Part shown: positions 1-5,272 of the stretch, in pieces
Layout: each line of letters opens with the position of its first letter
Numbering within the stretch: the stretch's first letter is position 1
Source: Pseudomonadota bacterium
Lineage (GTDB): Bacteria; Myxococcota_A; Polyangia; Polyangiales; Polyangiaceae
DNA length: 5,875 bases
Reading direction: 5' to 3'
NCBI GenBank assembly: GCA_003242355.1
Contig: QGUH01000273.1
Span: 1-5,875 of the forward strand
Made by a program: the position numbers and the translations under genes
Notes under the pieces: model-generated
Database searches by the model: none
Seen by the model: only the letters and a program-made list of their open reading frames with translations
Told to the model about the DNA's origin: nothing

Positions 1-222
1 TTGCTCTCCTACTGCACGCCCTCCCGGAGGGGAGAACACACGGTTCGTATCGTCGCGAACGCGTCGCACGGCCGCGGCGCGCTGGAATACAAGTTCACGG
101 CGGATGGCTTCGGGCCGCCTCCCGAGTGTGATCCGCAGCGCAAGCCGACGTTCACGCTCGACGTGCCCGGCGAAAAGCCCACGGCCGGCACGGGAACGAC
201 CACGACGGCGCCGCGCCCGTGA
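1..222 (+). CDS. C-terminal end of an unidentified, probably exported protein (5' truncated by window)
   Basis: Frame 1 is open from the first base to TGA at 220-222, giving about 73 codons. The leading TTG is most likely an internal Leu codon, because nothing resembling a start region lies ahead of it in the window. The visible part reads as a beta-rich segment (GEHTVRIVANASHG, then LEYKFTADGFG), followed by a Pro/Lys-containing stretch and a Thr-rich tail ending TGTTTTAPRP. The GEHTVRIVA...LEYKFTA pattern weakly resembles the last strands of pre-peptidase C-terminal-type beta-sandwich domains of secreted bacterial proteins. That resemblance is too thin to name the family. The last 13 or so codons lie inside the first unit of the tandem array that continues downstream, and the stop codon is supplied by the next unit. 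Reality as a gene end is plausible but unproven; function is unknown. Confidence 0.5.
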   Translation: MLSYCTPSRRGEHTVRIVANASHGRGALEYKFTADGFGPPPECDPQRKPTFTLDVPGEKPTAGTGTTTTAPRP

Positions 223-638
223 CGGCTGCACCAACGACGACGCCAGCGGCGCGCCCGTCACGATTGCCAGGAGTAACGTCGCCGGACCGTGCGCCCGCGA
301 CGGTTGCGCGAACGACGATGCTGACGCCGCACCCGTGACGGTTGCGCAAACGACGACGCCGGCGGCACGCCCACCACGATCGCCAGGAGTAACGTCGCCG
401 GACCGTGCGCCCGTGACGGCTGCACCAACGACGACGCCAGCGGCGCGCCCATTACGAGTGCGGGACCAACAACGCCGGCGGCGCGCCCTTCACGGTTGCG
501 CGAACGACGATGCTGACGCCGCACCCGTGACGGTTGCGCAAACGACGATGCTGACGCCGCGCCCGTGACGGTTGCGGGAGCAACGACGCGGGCCGCGTGC
601 CGGTGGCCGTTGCGCGTGCCGCGGTGGGGTGCGCGGCC
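180..638. repeat. Degenerate tandem repeat array, 38-bp units with two 40-bp variants
   Basis: Consecutive units start at 180, 218, 256, 296, 334, 372, 412, 450, 488, 526, 564 and 602. All are 38 bp except the units at 256 and 372, which are 40 bp, and the decayed last one of about 37 bp. A typical unit begins CGTGACGGTTGCGCAAACGA and ends GCGCC. The units at 218 and 412 are identical over all 38 bp. The two 40-bp units share their last 30 bp (266-295 and 382-411), including CCAGGAGTAACGTCGCCGG. Units of 38 or 40 bp shift the reading frame at each repeat, so no single frame reads a uniform peptide repeat. All frames are largely open simply because the DNA is GC-rich. Several units contain the 8-bp palindrome TTGCGCAA (units at 334 and 526) or GGCGCGCC. 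There are no conserved repeats with variable spacers as in CRISPR, and no flanking integrase or transposase. The role is unknown; a non-coding minisatellite or an unrecognised structured element are both possible. Confidence 0.85.
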
Positions 639-874
639 GAAATTCGTCGGTTTGGCAGCCATCTTTCCAAACGCGAACGCGCGTCCGGGTCGCGGTTCTT
701 CGGCTGCTGGAATCGCGTGTTCCTACCCAAAAACCTCGTGAATCGGCCTGCTTCGTCCGAGCAGCAGGGAAAAATGCAGGACCGGTGCACGACCCACGAA
801 ACGACACGCCGATCTGGAACCAGTTTCCTGTCTTTCCAATCGTCTCGCGATGTTATGACCCCCGGGTGAACGGG

Positions 875-904
875 TTGCGAGACGGCGCCCGACGCGACAA
901 AGAT
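875..904 (+). promoter_or_regulatory. Weak candidate sigma-70-type promoter for the DUF1592 operon
   Basis: TTGCGA at 875-880 matches TTGACA at four of six positions. After 18 bp, AAAGAT at 899-904 matches TATAAT at three of six. The position, about 30 bp ahead of the first start codon, is suitable. The match is poor, and in GC-rich myxobacteria many promoters do not follow this consensus, so this is only a place to look. Confidence 0.15.
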
Positions 905-923
905 CCTCTCTCGAAAGCCGGAC

Positions 924-928
924 AGGAG
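924..928 (+). promoter_or_regulatory. Shine-Dalgarno AGGAG that decides the DUF1592 start
   Basis: AGGAG lies 2 nt before a GTG at 931 and 5 nt before the adjoining in-frame ATG at 934. The 2-nt spacing is too tight for efficient initiation and the 5-nt spacing is acceptable, so ATG at 934 is preferred. The alternative GTG start adds a single residue. Confidence 0.65.
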
Positions 929-933
929 CGGTG

Positions 934-2898
934 ATGAACGGAGTCGTTGGAGCACGAAGCTTTCGTTTCGGCGTGCCCACTGCCGCGGCGTTGTGGCTAG
1001 CCACCGCCGCAGCGCTCGGCGCCGCCGGATGCAGCAACGGGCTAGCAGCTGCCCCACCCGATCTCGATGATTCCGGACAGACGCCGGGGCACAACAACCC
1101 CAGCACTCCTGGAACTGGTTCCACACCGGGCGGCAGCACCAACCCCGGTGGCACCAACAATCCGGGCGGCAGCACCAACCCCGGTGGCGGCACCAACAAT
1201 CCGGGCGGCAGCACCACGAACCCCGGTGGCGGCACCAACAATCCGGGCGGCGGCACCACGAACCCCGGCGGTGGCACCAACAATCCGGGTGGCGGCACCA
1301 CGAACCCCGGCGGTGGCACCAACAATCCGGGCGGCGGCACGACGGATCCGAACGATCCCACTCCCGTCATTCCGGATCCGGGCGCTCCTCTGTCCGACTG
1401 CTCGACGCCGGGGCCGCGGCTCGTTCGGCGCCTGACCTCCACTCAGTACCGAAACACGCTCGTCGACCTGTTCCAGGACCAGAACGTTCCCGAGGAGATC
1501 GTACTGTCCGACCCGGCCATCAATGGCTTCACCATCGATGCCGACGCCCTGATCATCCGCGATCTCGGTGCCGAGCTGCTCATGAATTACGCAGAATCGG
1601 TCGCGGCATGGGCAGTCCAGAACAAGAAGTATCAAATCAGCCCCTGCACGAGTCACGACCAGGCCTGCCGGCGTCGGTTCATCGAATCGTTCGGTCGCAA
1701 GGTGTACCGCCAGCCGCTCTCCGAGGAGCAAATCGCCGCGTACGAGCAGCTCATGGCGGCGGAAAACACCTTCGAGGATGGCCTGCACGTCGCCGTGACC
1801 GCGTTCTTGCAGTCGCCGTATCTCCTCTATCGCCGCGAGCTCGGCTCGCCCGATGCCGGCACTCCGGGGCAGTTCAAGCTCACGCCCTACGAGATCGCGA
1901 GCCAGCTATCGTACTTCCTGACCGACAGCATGCCGGATCAGGAGCTGCTCGACGCCGCCGCGCAGGGGCGACTCGAGAGCCTGGAAGACATCGATCGGGA
2001 GGCCGAGCGCCTGCTCCGAACGGATCGGGCCAAGGCGACGCTCGCGCACTTCCTCGAGAGCTGGCTCGAAACCGACGGTCTGATCGGGAAGGCGAAGGAC
2101 CCGAACGTGTTCAACCTGACGGAGTCGCTGCGCACCGCGATGCTCGGCGAGACCCGCCAGTTCTTCCTCGATCACCTGTTCAACGGCGGCACCGTGAGCG
2201 ACCTGTTCATGAGCCGACACACGTTCGTGAACCAGGAGCTCGCGAGCTTCTACGGCCTTTCCGGCGTGAACGCGAGCGGCTTCACCCGGGTCGACCTCAC
2301 CGGAACCATGCGTCCGCCCGGTCTGCTCGGGCACGGCTCGTTCCTGACCATGCATGCGCTGCCCGACAACTCTTCGCCGGTCCAGCGCGCCTTCGTCGTG
2401 CGCGAGCGGTTGCTTTGTCATGACCTGCCGCCGGTTCCCGAAAACCTCGATACGAACCTCAAGCCACCGGAGGGCGTGAAGACGAACCGCGAACGGTACG
2501 TCCGGCACAGCGAAGACGACGTCTGTGCTGCGTGCCACCAGCACCTGGATCCGGTCGGGTTCGCGTTCGAGCACTACGACGCGTTCGGCCGCTATCGCGA
2601 TCAAGAAAATGGCGTGCCGATCGATGCGACCGGCGTGCTCACCAACGTGCCCGAAGGCGAGGTGCCGCTCGACGGCGTGGAGAGCCTCGCAACGTATCTC
2701 GCGTCGAGTGACGCCGTGCGCTCGTGCCTGGTGCGCTACTGGACGTACTTCGCGTACGGCCGAGACCAGTGGGCCCAGAAAGAGTGCAACCACGACTCGG
2801 TACGCCGAGAAGCCAGCAACAATGGGTACACGCTCAAGAGCATCCTGACGGGCATCCTCCATGCCCCCCACTTCACGCGCCGCGTTCAGGATCAGTAA
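934..2898 (+). CDS. DUF1592-family lipoprotein (DUF1587/1595/1592/1588/1585) with CXXCH motif
   Basis: This 654-residue protein begins with a lipoprotein signal: a basic N-region, a hydrophobic stretch (about residues 13-30) and a lipobox LGAAGC with the acylated Cys at 33. Ser at +2 gives no inner-membrane retention signal by E. coli rules. A low-complexity Gly/Asn/Pro/Thr linker (about 60-140) leads to the conserved body. DUF1587 covers about 162-230 (RRLTSTQYRNTLVDLF). DUF1595 covers about 245-302 (FGRKVYRQPLSEEQ, then FLQSPYLLYRREL). DUF1592 covers about 314-440 (LTPYEIASQLSYFLTDSMPD). DUF1588 covers about 461-567 (LGHGSFLTMHALPDNSSPVQ, RERLLCHDLPPVPEN). DUF1585 covers about 581-650, ending HAPHFTRR. 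Inside DUF1588, CAACH (residues 531-535) precedes HLDPVGFAFEHYDAFGRYRD; it fits a c-type heme attachment site, though heme has not been shown for these proteins. The domain order and motifs are complete, with no sign of decay. The molecular function of the family is unknown. A DUF1552 gene follows after 30 bp, the usual partner, so the two are probably co-transcribed. Confidence 0.93.
   Translation: MNGVVGARSFRFGVPTAAALWLATAAALGAAGCSNGLAAAPPDLDDSGQTPGHNNPSTPGTGSTPGGSTNPGGTNNPGGSTNPGGGTNNPGGSTTNPGGGTNNPGGGTTNPGGGTNNPGGGTTNPGGGTNNPGGGTTDPNDPTPVIPDPGAPLSDCSTPGPRLVRRLTSTQYRNTLVDLFQDQNVPEEIVLSDPAINGFTIDADALIIRDLGAELLMNYAESVAAWAVQNKKYQISPCTSHDQACRRRFIESFGRKVYRQPLSEEQIAAYEQLMAAENTFEDGLHVAVTAFLQSPYLLYRRELGSPDAGTPGQFKLTPYEIASQLSYFLTDSMPDQELLDAAAQGRLESLEDIDREAERLLRTDRAKATLAHFLESWLETDGLIGKAKDPNVFNLTESLRTAMLGETRQFFLDHLFNGGTVSDLFMSRHTFVNQELASFYGLSGVNASGFTRVDLTGTMRPPGLLGHGSFLTMHALPDNSSPVQRAFVVRERLLCHDLPPVPENLDTNLKPPEGVKTNRERYVRHSEDDVCAACHQHLDPVGFAFEHYDAFGRYRDQENGVPIDATGVLTNVPEGEVPLDGVESLATYLASSDAVRSCLVRYWTYFAYGRDQWAQKECNHDSVRREASNNGYTLKSILTGILHAPHFTRRVQDQ
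1120..1344 (+). repeat. In-frame tandem repeat encoding the Gly/Asn/Pro/Thr linker
   Basis: The basic unit is 21 bp, coding for T-(N/T)-N-P-G-G-(G/S). Two alternating versions build a 42-bp unit coding TTNPGGGTNNPGGG. Two successive 42-bp copies at 1252-1293 and 1294-1335 differ at one base only (GGGTGGC against GGGCGGC), and a slightly diverged copy precedes them. All periods are multiples of three, unlike the upstream 38-bp array. The product is a flexible, uncharged spacer holding the DUF1587-1585 body away from the lipid anchor. Near-identical copies make length change by slippage likely. Confidence 0.9.
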
Positions 2899-2928
2899 AC
2901 GGCAGGAAACGTAGAGTCGGAGCCCTCC

Positions 2929-4245
2929 ATGCGACACTTCACTCGACGAGACTTCACCCGGCACCTCGGCCTCGCCGCTCTCTTCTCTCCGTTCATCGCC
3001 CTCTTGAACAACGAGCCCGCCAAGGCTCAGGCCGGCAAGGCGAAGTACCTGTTCATCTTCTTCACCAACGGCACGGAGCCCGCGGTGTGGTCCCCGCGCG
3101 GTTCGTCGGACTCGAGCATCAGTTTCAGCCAGATGACCGAGCCGCTTTCGCCGCTCAAGAGCAACTTGATCCTGATCGAGAAGCTCTCGAGCCATGGCAC
3201 CGCCAACAGCCACGCGGCGCCGGGCGGGCTCACCGGGATGGGGCACGGCGCGCCCATCCACATCTCGCTGGATCAGTTCGTGAGCGATGCGCTCCGCAAC
3301 GCCGGCGTCCGCACGCAGATCCCGAATCTGGTGCTCGGCGGTGTGCCCACCGAGCAGCAGAGCACCTTCTTCCGCGACGGCCGCGCCATCACGCCGATCG
3401 CGTCCCCCACGCAGGCGTATCAGGCCATCTTCAGCGGCGGAGGCGGGCTCGATCCTTCGACGACCGCGCCCACGGCCGCCGAGGAGCGACTGCGCCGCAA
3501 GCGCAGCGTGCTCGACCTGATGACGCGCGAGCTGAACCAGCTCTCGCAAGCGCTCGGCGCTCAGGAGCGCGAGAAGCTCGAGATGCACGCGGAATCGATC
3601 CGGCAGCTCGAACAGCGCCTGGCAGCGCAGGCGGGCGAAGGCGATCCGAACGGCGGCGTCATCCCGGTCACGTGCAACGCGCCGGGCGGGCCGGGCAACG
3701 GCTCGGAACCGCTGCGGAACAGCGTGATCTTGATGGACCTCGCCATCCAGGCGTTCGCTTGCGACATCACGCGGGTCGCGTCGGTGCAGTTCGGGCACCA
3801 CCAGAGCACGCAGGTTTCGATTCCGGAAGTCGGCGCGCCTGGCGATTGGCACAACGGCTTCATGCACTCGGACAACCCGCGCACTCGGCTCGTCAACCTC
3901 GAGCGCTGGCTGTGCAAGCAGTTCGTTGCTGCGGCCGAGAAGCTGAAGTCGCTCCCCGCACCCGATGGCAACGGCACGCTCTTCGACCAGACGGTCATGC
4001 TCTGGGCGCGCGACATGGGAGACGCGGTCGCGCACGACGGCAGCGACATGCGGTTCGTCATCTCCGGCGGCGCGGGCGGCTACTTCCGCTACAGCGGCAA
4101 CGGCCGGTACATCGCGGGCAATGGCGACTACCACATGCGCGTGCTGGTCGCCGCGGGCGACGCCATGGGCGTGACTTCGTGGCAGGGCTTCGGCGATCCC
4201 GCCGCCCCCGCGAGCGCTCGGACGCCGCTCTCTGGCCTTTCTTGA
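2929..4245 (+). CDS. DUF1552 domain-containing protein, Tat-exported
   Basis: The 438-residue product starts at ATG 2929, six bases after GGAG (2919-2922). Its N-terminus carries a twin-arginine motif (TRRDFTR, residues 5-11), a hydrophobic segment (about 13-26) and a plausible cleavage site after AKA or AQA (residues 33-35), so export by the Tat system as a folded protein is expected. The mature part follows the DUF1552 pattern: KYLFIFFTNGTEPAVWSP near the start, and SHGTANSHAAPGGLTGMGHG (88-107) in the position where relatives have His/Gly-rich motifs. Then come an Arg/Glu-rich probable coiled coil (about 184-233), VQFGHHQST (287-294), GDWHNGFMHSD (305-315) and MLWARDMGDAVAHDG (357-371). 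GGAGGYFRY and the terminal AMGVTSWQGFGDP complete the pattern. Conserved His at 106, 290, 291, 308 and 369 could bind metal. DUF1552 is thought to be related to DUF1501 and the alkaline-phosphatase-like fold (from memory, not tested). No enzymatic activity is established. It sits 30 bp after the DUF1592 gene, a pairing repeated in myxobacterial genomes, and probably acts with that lipoprotein in the periplasm. Confidence 0.92.
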   Translation: MRHFTRRDFTRHLGLAALFSPFIALLNNEPAKAQAGKAKYLFIFFTNGTEPAVWSPRGSSDSSISFSQMTEPLSPLKSNLILIEKLSSHGTANSHAAPGGLTGMGHGAPIHISLDQFVSDALRNAGVRTQIPNLVLGGVPTEQQSTFFRDGRAITPIASPTQAYQAIFSGGGGLDPSTTAPTAAEERLRRKRSVLDLMTRELNQLSQALGAQEREKLEMHAESIRQLEQRLAAQAGEGDPNGGVIPVTCNAPGGPGNGSEPLRNSVILMDLAIQAFACDITRVASVQFGHHQSTQVSIPEVGAPGDWHNGFMHSDNPRTRLVNLERWLCKQFVAAAEKLKSLPAPDGNGTLFDQTVMLWARDMGDAVAHDGSDMRFVISGGAGGYFRYSGNGRYIAGNGDYHMRVLVAAGDAMGVTSWQGFGDPAAPASARTPLSGLS

Positions 4246-4270
4246 GCGGCGCGGGCGTCCGCGCGTTTCG

Positions 4271-5236
4271 ATGCCCCGCAAACGGCTGCGCCTCGGGCTG
4301 CTCGGAACGGGAGTGGCCGCGAGGCAGCTCTATCTGCCGGCGTTCCGAAGGCTTCGGCACCGAATCGAGCTCGTCGCGTGCGCGAGTCGCCGTCGGGCGA
4401 AGGCGCTCGCCTATGCGCGCGAGGCCGGGATTCCCGACGTCGAGTCGTGCGCGGAGGCGCTTTTCGAACGGCAGGACCTCGATGCCGTGCTGATCAGCCT
4501 GCCCATCGATCGGCAGCCCGAGTACGTGCTGGCCGCGCTTGCCGCGGGCAAGGCAGTGTTGAGCGAGAAGCCGATTGCTCCCTCGGTCGCCGCGGGCAAG
4601 CGCCTGCTCGCGGCGGCGCGGCGCCACCGCAGGCCGTGGCTCGTCGGCGAGAACTTCGCGTTCATGCCCCACGTGCACCGGCTCGAGCAGTGGCTGCGCA
4701 CGGGGCGTCTCGGCGCGCTCCGCCTGGTGCAGGTCGCGCAGATCACGCTGATGGACCGCAACAATCCCTACTTCGGCACGGGCTGGCGTCGGGAGCCGAA
4801 GCACGTGGGGGGATTCGTCGTAGACGGCGGCGTGCACGTCGCGGAAGTGGTGCGGCGGTGCTTCGGCATGCCGACGCGCGTGAAGGCGCTGACGGCAGCC
4901 TTCGACCCTGCCCTGCCACCGCTCGATACGGCGGTCGCCGCCCTGAAGTTCCCCTCCGGCGTCCTCGGCACGTGGACGAGCTGTTACAGCGCGCCCTGCA
5001 CGGGCCCGATGCTCCGCGTCTTCGGAAGCCACGCCTCCGTCGAGCTCGACTGGGGAGGCGTGACGCTCCACGAGAAGGGCCGGTCGAAGAGGTACCCCAC
5101 CGAGCGCGACAGCTTCGAGGCGCAGTTCGATCACTTCGCGGACGTCGTCCTCGACGAGCGTCCGCTAAAGTACACGCCCGAGGAAGCGCTGGACGCACTC
5201 GCGCTCGTCCAGCGCATCGTCGAGGCCCGCGGGTGA
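4271..5236 (+). CDS. Gfo/Idh/MocA-family NAD(P)-dependent oxidoreductase
   Basis: The 321-residue protein has the two-domain plan of this dehydrogenase family. The N-terminal Rossmann domain starts at once with RLGLLGTGVAARQLYLPAF (GxGxxA dinucleotide-binding loop near 11-17), continues with VACASRRRAKA and reaches LSEKPIAPS, whose E99-K100-P101 is the family's catalytic/cofactor EKP motif. The C-terminal alpha/beta domain contains GGFVVDGGVHVAEVV, in which D185 and H189 match the substrate-binding and catalytic Asp/His pair. It ends with a helix typical of the family (PEEALDALALVQRIVEA). There is no signal peptide, so it is cytoplasmic. Members usually oxidise or reduce sugars, inositols or related polyols; the substrate cannot be read here. 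The length is slightly below the usual 330-380 residues. ATG 4271 is chosen because the Rossmann motif follows immediately. No clear Shine-Dalgarno precedes it, so coupling to the DUF1552 gene, whose stop is 25 bp upstream, is possible. A functional tie to that pair is inferred from position only. Confidence 0.92.
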   Translation: MPRKRLRLGLLGTGVAARQLYLPAFRRLRHRIELVACASRRRAKALAYAREAGIPDVESCAEALFERQDLDAVLISLPIDRQPEYVLAALAAGKAVLSEKPIAPSVAAGKRLLAAARRHRRPWLVGENFAFMPHVHRLEQWLRTGRLGALRLVQVAQITLMDRNNPYFGTGWRREPKHVGGFVVDGGVHVAEVVRRCFGMPTRVKALTAAFDPALPPLDTAVAALKFPSGVLGTWTSCYSAPCTGPMLRVFGSHASVELDWGGVTLHEKGRSKRYPTERDSFEAQFDHFADVVLDERPLKYTPEEALDALALVQRIVEARG

Positions 5237-5247
5237 CGCTCGGAGAG

Positions 5248-5272
5248 GGACGTCGCGGCGACCGCGACGTTC
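5248..5272. terminator. Stem-loop between convergent genes, candidate bidirectional terminator
   Basis: ACGTCGCGG (5250-5258) and CCGCGACGT (5262-5270) are perfect inverted repeats separated by the 3-nt loop CGA. A G·T wobble (5249/5271) and a G-C pair (5248/5272) extend the stem to 11 pairs. It lies between the stop codons of two convergent genes, and its right arm reaches into the minus-strand stop codon. Neither side has a T-tract, so it is not a textbook intrinsic terminator. T-less hairpins at gene ends are common in GC-rich bacteria and may instead act as 3' stabilisers. Confidence 0.5.

Larger units (their letters stand above)
639..933 (+). other. Non-coding leader between the repeat array and the DUF1592 gene
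   Basis: No convincing gene occupies this stretch. The frames open on the plus strand (for example about 572-934 and 597-869) give Arg-rich translations with no recognisable domain and start inside the repeat array. The stretch from about 700 to 870 is visibly less GC-rich than its surroundings, with runs such as CCCAAAAACC, GGGAAAAATG and TGTCTTTCCAAT. That suits a promoter-bearing leader for the operon that starts at 934. A weak inverted repeat, CCTGCT (747-752) and AGCAGG (763-768), is present but too short to call. No riboswitch or tRNA-like fold was recognised by eye. Confidence 0.5.

Noticed and set aside
104..568. Plus-strand frame across the tandem array (DGCANDDADAAP-like peptides)
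   Set aside because: The peptide repeat changes with every unit because unit length is not a multiple of three, and the frame overlaps the better-supported end of the upstream gene. No domain or credible ribosome site.
218..601. CRISPR array
   Set aside because: Units are directly adjacent with no unique spacers, diverge throughout their length, and there are no cas genes.
652..668. Sigma-54-like TTGGCA element
   Set aside because: TTGGCA resembles the -24 box, but the -12 position reads TTTCC without the required GC, and no suitable gene start follows at normal distance.
723..1442. Minus-strand frame with repeated VPPPGLLVPPPGF, looking like a Pro-rich repeat protein
   Set aside because: It is the reverse complement of the in-frame Gly/Asn linker repeat of the lipoprotein, whose plus-strand reading belongs to a full-length recognised family.
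1906..4281. Very long minus-strand open frame (791 codons) opposite the DUF1592 and DUF1552 genes
   Set aside because: The translation is Arg/Ala/His/Val-rich with no domain, and both plus-strand genes beneath it have clear family motifs. It is an antisense shadow of GC-rich codon bias.
2724..4493. 589-codon plus-strand open frame overlapping three genes
   Set aside because: It is Arg/Ala/Pro-rich, has no domain and crosses real gene boundaries; an out-of-frame shadow.
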